Positions 10,597 through 17,952 of a stretch of 41,734 nt of DNA are shown here, one piece after another. Both the position numbers and the translations under genes were made by a program. Each line of letters begins with the position of its first letter. Position 1 is the stretch's first letter. The DNA is from Gammaproteobacteria bacterium. Its GTDB lineage: Bacteria > Pseudomonadota > Gammaproteobacteria > Ga0077536. The stretch is taken from positions 1 to 41,734 of the forward strand of contig JACQWY010000056.1 in NCBI GenBank assembly GCA_016209015.1, given 5' to 3'. The notes under the pieces are model-generated. The model was given only the letters and a program-made list of their open reading frames with translations. It had not been told where the DNA came from and did no database searches.

Positions 10597-11466
10597 ATGG
10601 TCGTTCTGCGAGCGAGTGCCGAGCTGCTCCGGCGTGTGCCGATGTTCAGCAGTTTGAGCGATGACCAGCTCCAACGCGTGATCTCCTCCCCCAAGAACGC
10701 CGTCATCGAATACCGCCCGCTCGAAACCATCATCGCGGAAGACGAGGTGGCGGACTGCATGTTCATCATTCTCGACGGCACCTGCGACGTGCGCATCAAG
10801 GCCGTCGGCGGCCGCGAAATCACGATCGCGACGCTCAAGACCGGCGAATTCTTCGGCGAGCAGGCACTCCTCCCGGGCGCGACCGGCCGCCGCAACGCGA
10901 GCGTGCGCGCACTCCAGCCCTGCCGACTGTTCCGGATCACGAAGGACGACGTGCTGCTCGGCACGGGCCAGCCCCTCGACGATGCCCGCATCGCCCCCGA
11001 CGTGCCGCCGCCGAGCGAGGACGAGCGCGTGCGCATGCTGTTGCGGACGGTCAACCTCTTCCGCTCGCTCTCACCGCGCGATCTCGAACGCGTCGGCGAC
11101 TGGACCGAGGTCGTGCGCTTCGATGCCGGCGACATCATCGTGCGCGAGGCCGAGCAGGGCGATTTCATGTACGTCGTGATCGAGGGTTCGGTCGAGGTGT
11201 TCGTGCTGGACGACGACGGCAAAATCGTAGTGCTCGCGCGCCTGACCCGCGGCCACTACTTCGGCGAACAGGCGCTGCTGCCGAATTCGACCGGCGTGCG
11301 CAACGCGAACGTCCGCGCCGACGGCGCGGTGACGCTGGTGCGCGTCGCGAAGCGCTACTTCCAGCTCATCGTCAATCACGACAACAAGCTCATGCTCGCG
11401 CTGAAAGCCGTCGGCGACGCCCAGCGCAAGAAGATCATGAGCGCGCTGGGCCAGGAGCCGCACTGA
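10597..11466 (+). CDS. Tandem cyclic-nucleotide-binding-domain protein
   Basis: A 289-residue protein made almost entirely of two Crp-like cNMP-binding domains. Domain 1 (about 15-125) begins PMFSSLSDDQL and has FFGEQALLPGATGRRNASVRA. Domain 2 (about 152-262) begins NLFRSLSPRDL and has YFGEQALLPNSTGVRNANVRA. The phosphate-binding cassette FGE-x-AL...R-x-A is present in both. The residue after RxA is Ser in the first domain and Asn in the second, so their ligand preference may differ. No helix-turn-helix, kinase or channel part is attached. This layout recalls a free-standing regulatory subunit, like that of PKA. The start at ATG 10597 follows GGGG; the frame is open further up without similarity. 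It sits between an unrecognised gene and an ABC exporter on the same strand. Confidence 0.85.
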   Translation: MVVLRASAELLRRVPMFSSLSDDQLQRVISSPKNAVIEYRPLETIIAEDEVADCMFIILDGTCDVRIKAVGGREITIATLKTGEFFGEQALLPGATGRRNASVRALQPCRLFRITKDDVLLGTGQPLDDARIAPDVPPPSEDERVRMLLRTVNLFRSLSPRDLERVGDWTEVVRFDAGDIIVREAEQGDFMYVVIEGSVEVFVLDDDGKIVVLARLTRGHYFGEQALLPNSTGVRNANVRADGAVTLVRVAKRYFQLIVNHDNKLMLALKAVGDAQRKKIMSALGQEPH

Positions 11467-11538
11467 GCCGCAGCGCCTCGCGGCGGCGCATCCGACCCGC
11501 TGCCAAGCGCGTGCATTTGCGCTAACCTTGGCGCCTCG

Positions 11539-12471
11539 ATGCACGCACTCGAAATCCAAGGTCTCACGAAGGTCTACCCGACCGGCAAGCGCGCCCTCTC
11601 GGGCATCGATCTGACCGTCGGCGAAGGCGAGTTCTTCGCCCTGCTCGGCCCGAACGGCGCCGGCAAGTCGACGACCATAGGGATCATCACCTCGCTCGTG
11701 AACAAGACGAGCGGCACGGTGAAGGTCTTCGGCGCGGACATCGACCGGGATTTCGAGCTCGCGAAATCCTATCTCGGCGTCGTGCCCCAGGAATTCAACT
11801 TTTCCCAGTTCGAGACCGTCTGGGAGATCGTGATCAACGAGGCCGGCTTCTACGGCATCCGCCGCCCGCTCGCGATCGAGCGCGCCGAGAAGTACCTGCG
11901 CCAGCTCGGTCTGTGGGAGAAGCGCAAGGACCGCTCGCGCACGCTCTCGGGCGGCATGAAGCGCCGGCTGATGATCGCCCGCGCGCTGATCCACGAACCG
12001 CGGCTGCTCATCCTCGACGAGCCGACGGCTGGCGTCGACATCGAAGTGCGGCGCTCGATGTGGCAGTTCCTCGCCGAGCTCAATCGCGCGGGCCGCACCA
12101 TCATCCTGACCACGCACTATCTCGAGGAGGCCGAGCTCCTCTGCCGCAACATCGCGATCATCGACGACGGCCTCATCATCGAGAACACCGGCACGAAAGA
12201 CCTGCTCGGCAAGCTCCACGCCGAGACGTTCGTGCTCGATGTCGCCGTGCCGCTCGACGCTGCGCCGGCGTCGGAGAATTTTCCGTTCTCGCTCATCGAT
12301 CCGACGACGCTCGAGGTCGTCGTCGACAAGCGTCAGAGCATGAACGGCTTGTTCGAATGCCTCTCCGATCTCGGCATCACGGTCACCAGCATGCGCAACA
12401 AGACGAACCGGCTGGAAGAGCTCTTCGTGAAGCTCGTGCAGGACAACGACAGCGAGGCCGTGCATGACTGA
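11539..12471 (+). CDS. ABC transporter ATP-binding protein (YadG-like)
   Basis: A 310-residue ATPase of an ABC-2 type exporter. Walker A is GPNGAGKST (37-45), the Q-loop is VVPQE, and the signature is LSGGMKRR (136-143). Walker B is LLILDEPT (156-163), and the switch histidine is H193 in TTHYLEEAE. The C-terminal extension of about 90 residues (NFPFSLIDPTTLEVVVDKR) is typical of YadG and daunorubicin-resistance type ATPases. It overlaps its permease gene by 8 bp, so the two are translated together. The substrate cannot be told from sequence. The gene starts 72 bp after the cNMP-binding gene and may belong to the same transcript. Confidence 0.95.
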   Translation: MHALEIQGLTKVYPTGKRALSGIDLTVGEGEFFALLGPNGAGKSTTIGIITSLVNKTSGTVKVFGADIDRDFELAKSYLGVVPQEFNFSQFETVWEIVINEAGFYGIRRPLAIERAEKYLRQLGLWEKRKDRSRTLSGGMKRRLMIARALIHEPRLLILDEPTAGVDIEVRRSMWQFLAELNRAGRTIILTTHYLEEAELLCRNIAIIDDGLIIENTGTKDLLGKLHAETFVLDVAVPLDAAPASENFPFSLIDPTTLEVVVDKRQSMNGLFECLSDLGITVTSMRNKTNRLEELFVKLVQDNDSEAVHD

Positions 12472-13255
12472 GCGCGAGCCGCCGCCCGAACGCAACTATC
12501 TCGTCGCGTTCAACACCATCCTCTACAAGGAGATCAGCCGCTTCATGCGGATCTGGGTGCAGACGATCCTGCCGCCCGCGATCACGATGGGCCTCTACTT
12601 CGTCATCTTCGGGCACTTGATCGGGCCGCGCATCGGCACGATGCACAATTTCCCGTACATGCAGTACATCGCGCCCGGCATCATCATGATGTCGGTCATC
12701 ACGAACGCCTATGCGAACGTCGTGTCCTCGTTCTTCGGCGCCAAATTCCAGCGCCACATCGAAGAGATCCTCGTCGCACCCGTGCCGAACATCCTGATCC
12801 TCGCGGGCTTCGTCTCAGGCGGCATCGTCCGCGGCATCGTCGTCGGCATCGTGGTGACGATAGTCGCGCTCTTCTTCACGGATCTCGCCGTGCACTCCTA
12901 TGCCGTCACGATCGCGGTGGTGGTCCTGACCGCAGCGCTCTTCTCCATCGCCGGTCTCATCAATGCCGTCTTCGCGAAGAAGTTCGACGACATCTCGATC
13001 GTGCCGACGTTCGTGCTGACGCCGCTCACCTATCTCGGCGGCGTCTTCTATTCGATCGATCTCCTGCCGACGTTCTGGCAGCGCCTCTCGCTCGGCAACC
13101 CGATCCTCTACATGGTGAACGCGTTCCGCTACGGCATCCTCGGCGTCACCGACATCAATATCGGCACGGCCTTCACCGTTATCGTCGCGTTCAACATCGT
13201 GCTGTTCTTCTGCGCGCTGTATCTCTTGAACCGCGGCGTCGGCATAAGAACGTAG
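12464..13255 (+). CDS. ABC-2 type transporter permease (YadH-like)
   Basis: A 263-residue integral membrane protein with about six transmembrane segments. It starts with a cytoplasmic N-terminus containing NTILYKEISRFMRIWVQTILPP, a family hallmark. The family motif region FVLTPLTYLGGVFYSIDLLPTFWQ (about 184-207) precedes the last helices. It forms the membrane channel for the ATPase encoded just upstream; the two genes overlap by 8 bp. The E. coli homologue YadH is similar in size (256). The exported substrate is unknown. A palindromic repeat begins 11 bp after its TAG stop. Confidence 0.95.
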   Translation: MTEREPPPERNYLVAFNTILYKEISRFMRIWVQTILPPAITMGLYFVIFGHLIGPRIGTMHNFPYMQYIAPGIIMMSVITNAYANVVSSFFGAKFQRHIEEILVAPVPNILILAGFVSGGIVRGIVVGIVVTIVALFFTDLAVHSYAVTIAVVVLTAALFSIAGLINAVFAKKFDDISIVPTFVLTPLTYLGGVFYSIDLLPTFWQRLSLGNPILYMVNAFRYGILGVTDINIGTAFTVIVAFNIVLFFCALYLLNRGVGIRT

Positions 13256-13266
13256 GCATCGCGGCT

Positions 13267-13375
13267 GTAGGTCCATTGATTAGCCGCAGGCGCATTCGGA
13301 CGTTCGCTCCGGCGCTGACATAGCTGGCTCTCTCGACGAGCGTCCGATTACGCTGGCACTAATCAATGGACCTAT
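13267..13375. repeat. Palindromic repeat family A, copy 2 (two inverted units)
   Basis: The left unit at 13267-13302 (GTAGGTCCATTGATTAGCCG...CGGACG) and the right unit at 13340-13375 (the reverse: CGTCCGATTACGCTGGC...GGACCTAT) flank a 37-bp spacer. The unit is the same as at 5566-5649 and 14920-14955. The right unit and copy 3 also share the outside sequence CGACGA next to CGTCCG. This is part of the 349-bp gene-free stretch between the ABC permease and the monooxygenase, which otherwise holds the hairpin at 13391-13486 and promoter-like sequence. Confidence 0.85.
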
Positions 13376-13390
13376 GGAGCCCGCCCCTCA

Positions 13391-13486
13391 CGGAACAAAT
13401 TCTGGACAGCTTACTTATTTCGCACTCGGCGCTTGAATAGACCGAGCCTCAGGGGCCGAAATAAGTAAACTGTCCCCGAATTTCCG
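13391..13486. repeat. REP-like palindrome, family B
   Basis: The arms at 13391-13422 and 13457-13486 pair along GGACAG.TTACTTATTTCG and the outer CGGAA..AATT. A nested CTCGG/CCGAG stem lies at 13425-13446. The arm motif resembles that of the repeat at 166-248. It sits only 16 bp after family A copy 2 and ends just before promoter-like sequence upstream of the monooxygenase gene. Membership in a REP/BIME-type family is inference. Confidence 0.75.
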
Positions 13487-13547
13487 ACACCGCGATCGAT
13501 GCTATAAATCTCCGCTGTCCATGCTGCGCCGCCGCGTCGGCCGATGC

Positions 13548-13576
13548 CTCGCCAATCGCGTGCCGCCCGCTATACT
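13548..13576 (+). promoter_or_regulatory. Possible promoter of the luciferase-like monooxygenase gene
   Basis: A -10-like TATACT lies at 13571-13576, 29 bp before the ATG, with no convincing -35 at 17 bp. A second AT-rich TATAAA lies at 13503-13508, shortly after the hairpin arm that ends at 13486. Either could start transcription. A good ribosome site (GGAG, 7 bases before ATG 13605) follows. The prediction is weak. Confidence 0.35.
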
Positions 13577-13604
13577 GGCGGCCCCTACGACACGGAGATC
13601 ACGC

Positions 13605-14786
13605 ATGAGCTCACGCCTCGGATTCGGCATCTTCCTCGCCCCGTTTCACCGCGCCGGAGAGAATCCGACGCTCGCGCTGGAGCGCGATCTCGAGCTCGTC
13701 GCGCATCTCGATCGGCTGGGCTACGACGAGGCCTGGATCGGCGAGCATCATTCGGCGGGGACGGAGATCATCGCGTCGCCGGAAATCTTCATCGCCTTCG
13801 CCGCCGGGCGCACGCGCCACATCAAGCTCGGCACGGGCGTCATCAGCGTCGGCTATCACAATCCGTTGTGGGTCGCGAACCGCCTCGTGCAGCTCGATCA
13901 CATGACGCGCGGTCGCATCATGTTCGGAGCGGGGCCGGGTTCGCTGCCGACGGACGCGGCGATGATCGGCATCGACCAGTCCGAGACGCGTGACCTGCTG
14001 GAGCAGGGCTTCGACATCATCATGCAGCTCCTCACGACCGAGGAGCCGGTGAACTTCAAGAACCAGCGCTGGGATCTGCGCGACGCGCGCCTGCACCTGC
14101 GGCCGTACTCGAACCCGCTGTTCGATTGCGCCGTCGCGGCCGTCGCTTCGCCGTCCGGTCCGCGCCTCGCCGGCAAGCACGGTGTGGGCCTGCTCTCGCT
14201 CGGCGCGACGCAGGCCGCGGGCTTCGACGCGCTCGCGATGCACTGGGACGTGATGGAACAGCGCGCGGCGCAGTTCGGCAAGGTCGCGGACCGTTCGCAG
14301 TGGCGCCTCGTCGGCATGGTCCACTGCGCGGAGACGCGCGAGCAGGCGCGCCGCGACGTCGCTTACGGCATCGCGCACTGGTTCAAATACTTCCAGTCCG
14401 TCGCCGCCCTGCCGCACATGAACCCGACCGGCAACGAGCTCGAGGAGATGATCGATTTCGTCGAAGCCTCGGGACTCGGCATCATCGGCACGCCCGACGA
14501 TTGCAAGGCACAGATCGAGCGCCTCATGGCGCAATCGAACGGCGGCTTCGGCACCTACCTCATGCTCGCCCACGAATGGGCGAATACCGAATCCACGCGC
14601 CGCAGCTACGAGCTCATCGCGAAATACGTCATGCCGCAGTTCCAGGGCCAGGCGCATCCGACACTGAACGCCGTGGCACATGCGCGGACGCTGCGCGACC
14701 GCCTGAAATCCGAGCAGCAGGCCGCGCTCGACGCGATGTCCGCGAAGCACGCGCGCGAGATGGAGGCCTTGAAGGGTAAGGGTTGA
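13605..14786 (+). CDS. LLM-class flavin-dependent oxidoreductase (limonene monooxygenase-like)
   Basis: A 393-residue luciferase-like TIM-barrel enzyme expected to use reduced FMN and O2. The opening MSSRLGFGIFLAPFHRAGENPTLALERDLELVAHLDRLGYDEAWIGEHHSAG, with FIAFAAGRTRHIKLGTGV and SPSGPRLAGKHGVGLLSLGA, matches the group that includes limonene 1,2-monooxygenase LimB. I infer oxygenation of a small hydrophobic compound; the true substrate is unknown. The start at ATG 13605 has GGAG seven bases before it. The frame is open upstream without similarity. The C-terminus is a charged coiled-coil-like tail (SEQQAALDAMSAKHAREMEALKGKG), unusual but common in close relatives. Repeats lie on both sides, so the gene may be an accessory acquisition. 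Confidence 0.88.
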   Translation: MSSRLGFGIFLAPFHRAGENPTLALERDLELVAHLDRLGYDEAWIGEHHSAGTEIIASPEIFIAFAAGRTRHIKLGTGVISVGYHNPLWVANRLVQLDHMTRGRIMFGAGPGSLPTDAAMIGIDQSETRDLLEQGFDIIMQLLTTEEPVNFKNQRWDLRDARLHLRPYSNPLFDCAVAAVASPSGPRLAGKHGVGLLSLGATQAAGFDALAMHWDVMEQRAAQFGKVADRSQWRLVGMVHCAETREQARRDVAYGIAHWFKYFQSVAALPHMNPTGNELEEMIDFVEASGLGIIGTPDDCKAQIERLMAQSNGGFGTYLMLAHEWANTESTRRSYELIAKYVMPQFQGQAHPTLNAVAHARTLRDRLKSEQQAALDAMSAKHAREMEALKGKG

Positions 14787-14796
14787 ACGGATCCGC

Positions 14797-14849
14797 GGTC
14801 TGACCCGTGTGGGTAACTCGCGCAGCGAGTCATCCATGCGGGTCAGACC
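14797..14849. repeat. REP-like hairpin after the monooxygenase gene
   Basis: GGTCTGACCCG (14797-14807) pairs perfectly with CGGGTCAGACC (14839-14849). A nested perfect stem ACTCGC/GCGAGT lies at 14816-14830. It begins 11 bp after the TGA of the monooxygenase gene and could end its transcript. The GGTCTGACCC form is typical of REP-like sequences in proteobacteria. Family relation to the other hairpins is inference. Confidence 0.75.
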
Positions 14850-14919
14850 CCGGCTTCGAGAGCGCGAAAGGAAGAATCCTCGAACGACGACGAAGAGGCG
14901 ATCGATGCGCCTCGACGAA

Positions 14920-14955
14920 CGTCCGATTACGCTGGCGCTAATCAATACGGACCTA
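14920..14955. repeat. Palindromic repeat family A, copy 3 (single unit)
   Basis: A single unit in the reverse orientation: CGTCCGATTACGCTGGCGCTAATC...GGACCTAC. The last three bases, CTA at 14953-14955, are the stop codon TAG of the D-amino-acid transaminase gene read on the minus strand. The repeat therefore abuts and supplies the end of that gene. Confidence 0.8.
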
Positions 14956-15798
14956 CGGCAGCCCCGCCACCTTCTCCCGATACGCGGTGAACTGTGCCTT
15001 GATGCGGCGGTAGACCGGGCCGGGCTTCCCGTCGGCGACCGGTTTGCCGTCGAGCGTCGTCACCGCGAGCAATTCCTTCGTCGAGCTCGTGATCCAGATC
15101 TCCTCGGCTTCGACGAGCAGCGCCGCCGGGATCGGATCTTCGCGCACCGCGTCCGGCGTTCCGGCGAGCAGCTCCACGATGAGATCACGCGTGATGCCCG
15201 GAAGAATATGCGGCGAGTGGGCGGCCGTGCGGATGCGTCCGCCGTGCACGACGAAGACGTTGCTCGCCGCACCTTCGGTCACGATGCCGTCGCGCACGAG
15301 GATCGCCTCGTAGGCGCCGGCCGCGGTCGCGGCCTCCCGGAACATCACGTTCGCGAGCAGCGAAATCGCCTTGATGTCGCAGCGCGACCAGCGGATGTCC
15401 TCGAGCGTGATCGCGGCGACCGGCGCCGGATCGGCCGGCACTTCGAGCGGTGTGCTCATCGCGAAGACGGTGGGCACGAGATCCGGCGGCGGGGCATGGT
15501 TGCGCGGCGCGACGCCACGCGTCACCTGCACGTAGAGCGACTGATCCTCGCCGGCATTGCCCGCGACGAGGCGCTCGACGAGCGCACGCCAGCCGGCATC
15601 GTCCAGCGGATCGCGGATCCCGATCGCCTCGAGGCTGCGGGCGAGCCGGGCGCGATGCTCGCCGAGGCGGAACGGCCGGCGCTTGAACACCGGGATCACC
15701 TCGTAGACGCCGTCGCCGAAGATGAAGCCGCGGTCGAGCACCGGCACGCGCGCCTCGGCGAGCGGCAGGTATTCGCCGTTGAGGTAACAGAGCGACAT
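14953..15798 (-). CDS. dat: D-amino-acid transaminase (class IV aminotransferase)
   Basis: A 281-residue PLP enzyme of fold type IV. GDGVYEVIPV lies at 28-37 and the Schiff-base lysine is K143 in CDIKAISLLANV, the pattern of D-alanine/D-amino-acid transaminases rather than IlvE. The phosphate and ring contacts lie in VTEGAASNVFVV. The C-terminal SSTKELLAVTTLDGKPV block completes the family. It would interconvert D-Ala and D-Glu with 2-oxoacids, feeding peptidoglycan precursors or recycling D-Ala released by the neighbouring carboxypeptidase. It lies 80 bp downstream of dacA and is probably in the same transcript. Its TAG stop codon is part of the adjoining palindromic repeat (14920-14955). 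Confidence 0.9.
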   Translation of the reverse strand: MSLCYLNGEYLPLAEARVPVLDRGFIFGDGVYEVIPVFKRRPFRLGEHRARLARSLEAIGIRDPLDDAGWRALVERLVAGNAGEDQSLYVQVTRGVAPRNHAPPPDLVPTVFAMSTPLEVPADPAPVAAITLEDIRWSRCDIKAISLLANVMFREAATAAGAYEAILVRDGIVTEGAASNVFVVHGGRIRTAAHSPHILPGITRDLIVELLAGTPDAVREDPIPAALLVEAEEIWITSSTKELLAVTTLDGKPVADGKPGPVYRRIKAQFTAYREKVAGLP

Positions 15799-15878
15799 GC
15801 AGACTCCCTATCAGGCTTGGGACGAGCGCGGACGCGGGTGTCGCGCCAGGACCGCAGGATACCCGAATCCGGCGCGAT

Positions 15879-17033
15879 CTAGCGCCCGATCATCAGGCGC
15901 AGGTGGTCGATGCCCCGCGACAGGAAAGAGCCCTGATCGACGGCCGCGGCGGCGACGAGCGGCACGGTCAGGAACTCCTTGTCCTCGTAGCGCACGATGA
16001 GCCTGCCGAGCTGCTGGCCCTTCGCGAGGGGGGCGACGAGCCGGGGATTCACTTCGGCCGAGGCTTTCACCGACGCGTACTTGCCGCGCGGAATCGTCAC
16101 CCCGAGCGGCGCCTCGAGCACGACATCGACGTTCGGCGCGGCGCCCTTCCAGACCCGCGCGGTCGCGATTTTCGCGCCGGCCGGGTAGAGCTCGCGCGTC
16201 TCGAAGTAGCGGAAACCGTAGTTCAACAGCGCTTCACTCGCCTTCGTGCGCGCGGAGTTCGATTCCGTGCCGAGCACGACCGCGATGAGGCGCATGTTCT
16301 CGCGTTTCGCAGACGAGATGAGGCAGTAACCCGCCGCTTCGGTGTGGCCCGTCTTCACGCCGTCGACGGACGGATCCTTGCCGAGCAGGCCGTTGCGGTT
16401 CGGCTGATGGATGCCGTTGAACGTGAACTCCTTCTGCGAGTAGTACTTGTAGATCTCGGGGTAGTCGCGGATGAAGGCCTGCGTCAGTTTCGCGAGATCG
16501 CGGGGCGTCGCGTAGTTGTTCGGATCGGGCAGGCCTTCGGCGTTCGCATACTTCGTGTTCGTGAGACCGAGGCGTGCGGCGTGCTGGTTCATGACGGTCG
16601 TGAACACCTCCTCGGATCCCGACACGTGCTCGGCGAGCGCGACGGCGGCGTCGTTGCCCGACTGGATCATCATGCCGTGCAGGAGGTCGTCGACGCTCAC
16701 CTGCTTGTTGACCTCGATAAACATGCGCGAGCCCTCGGTCTTCCAGGCTTTTTCGCTGATCGTCACTATGTCGGTCAGCTTCACGAGGTTCTTCGCGAGC
16801 GCATCCGCCACGCCATAGGCGGTCATGATCTTCGTCAGACTCGCGGGCTCGGCACGCTCGTCGGGCGCCTGCTCGGCGAGGATCGCGCCCGACTCGAAAT
16901 CCATGAGGATGAATTGCCGCGCGGCGACCTGCGGCGGTGCCGGCACGCCGGGAAAAGACACCGGTTCGGCGGCCGCGAGCAGAGTCGTGAGTGCGAGCGC
17001 GGCGAACAGGCAGAAACGCGAAAACATGCCCAT
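15879..17033 (-). CDS. dacA: D-alanyl-D-alanine carboxypeptidase (PBP5/6 type)
   Basis: A 384-residue periplasmic DD-carboxypeptidase that removes the terminal D-Ala from peptidoglycan stem peptides. The signal peptide spans about 1-22 (FCLFAALALTTLLAAAEP). The catalytic motifs are SLTK (65-68), SGN (125-127) and KTG (227-229). The beta-rich C-terminal domain (about 285-365) ends in an amphipathic membrane-anchoring helix, FLSRGIDHLRLMIGR. Pseudomonads call the gene at this position dacC. The ATG at 17033 is followed by another at codon 3, so the start is uncertain by two residues. It lies 17 bp from rlpA upstream and is followed by dat. Confidence 0.95.
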   Translation of the reverse strand: MGMFSRFCLFAALALTTLLAAAEPVSFPGVPAPPQVAARQFILMDFESGAILAEQAPDERAEPASLTKIMTAYGVADALAKNLVKLTDIVTISEKAWKTEGSRMFIEVNKQVSVDDLLHGMMIQSGNDAAVALAEHVSGSEEVFTTVMNQHAARLGLTNTKYANAEGLPDPNNYATPRDLAKLTQAFIRDYPEIYKYYSQKEFTFNGIHQPNRNGLLGKDPSVDGVKTGHTEAAGYCLISSAKRENMRLIAVVLGTESNSARTKASEALLNYGFRYFETRELYPAGAKIATARVWKGAAPNVDVVLEAPLGVTIPRGKYASVKASAEVNPRLVAPLAKGQQLGRLIVRYEDKEFLTVPLVAAAAVDQGSFLSRGIDHLRLMIGR

Positions 17034-17050
17034 CGAGAGGGGAGCTCCAG

Positions 17051-17932
17051 TCAGTTCGATACGAAATGATGATCGACGAGGCCGATCCGATCCAGCGCCG
17101 AGGCAATGCGGTCCGCATGATCGACGTCGTCGATCGGTCCGACCTGCACCTTGAACAGCCGCTTGCCCAGGGCCGTGTCTTCAAAGACCCGCACATTGTC
17201 GTTAAGTTGCGGCGCGACGCGTCCCTGCAGGCGCTCGGCATTGCCGCGGTCGGAGAACGCGCCGATCTGCAGATACATGCGCGGTGCCGGCGGCGCCGGT
17301 CGCGGCGGCAAGGCGGCGAGCGTCGCCGGCGGCACGGCGGAGGCGAGCTCGCCGGGCGGCACGGTCTGCGGGCCGATGCGCTGGCGTGAGAGCGCTTTCA
17401 CGGTCACGAACGCCGTCCCGGGTCCCACGATGCCGAGCTTGAGCGCCGCGGCGTAGGACAGATCGAGGATGCGATTGTCCTTGAACGGCCCGCGATCGTT
17501 CACGCGCAGCACGGCCGTGCGGCCGTTCGCGAGATTCGTGACCTCGACCACCGTCGGCAACGGCAGGAGCTTGTGGGCGGCGGTCATCTGATACATGTCG
17601 TAGGGCTCGCCGCTCGATGTGCGCTTGCCGTGGAAGTCCGGTCCATACCACGACGCGATGCCGCGCTCCTCGAAACCCGCGGCGGACTTCAAGACGTGAT
17701 AGACCTTGCCGTCGACGATGTAGAAGTCGGGATTGCCGTAGGGGCTGAGCGGCTCGCCGTCTTCGGTGAAACGCGGGGCTTGCTGCGATTTTTGAGCCGG
17801 CGCGACGACCGGCGCGGTCTTGCGCGAGCCGAACATGCCGCAGCCCGCGAGCATCGTGGCAAGCACCCACAGGCAGGCGAGCCGGCCCGCGCGGCGCAGG
17901 GAACCGGGAGCTCGGGGGCTGTCGCTGGGCAC
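17051..17932 (-). CDS. rlpA: Septal-ring lytic transglycosylase / rare lipoprotein A
   Basis: A 293-residue lipoprotein. The lipobox LAGC puts the lipidated cysteine at residue 31. The double-psi beta-barrel domain (about 88-175) contains GIASWYGPDFHGKRTSSGEPYD, with the two residues known to be needed for activity in Pseudomonas RlpA: His120 in TAAHKLLPLP and Asp146 in VNDRGPF. A proline-rich linker leads to a C-terminal SPOR domain (about 218-290, MYLQIGAFSDRGNAERL) that targets glycan stripped of stem peptides at the septum. The presence of His and Asp suggests an active transglycosylase. It lies between mltB (20 bp) and dacA (17 bp), in one transcription unit. Confidence 0.95.
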   Translation of the reverse strand: MPSDSPRAPGSLRRAGRLACLWVLATMLAGCGMFGSRKTAPVVAPAQKSQQAPRFTEDGEPLSPYGNPDFYIVDGKVYHVLKSAAGFEERGIASWYGPDFHGKRTSSGEPYDMYQMTAAHKLLPLPTVVEVTNLANGRTAVLRVNDRGPFKDNRILDLSYAAALKLGIVGPGTAFVTVKALSRQRIGPQTVPPGELASAVPPATLAALPPRPAPPAPRMYLQIGAFSDRGNAERLQGRVAPQLNDNVRVFEDTALGKRLFKVQVGPIDDVDHADRIASALDRIGLVDHHFVSN

Positions 17933-17952
17933 CGGGCGTCAGCTCGCGACGT

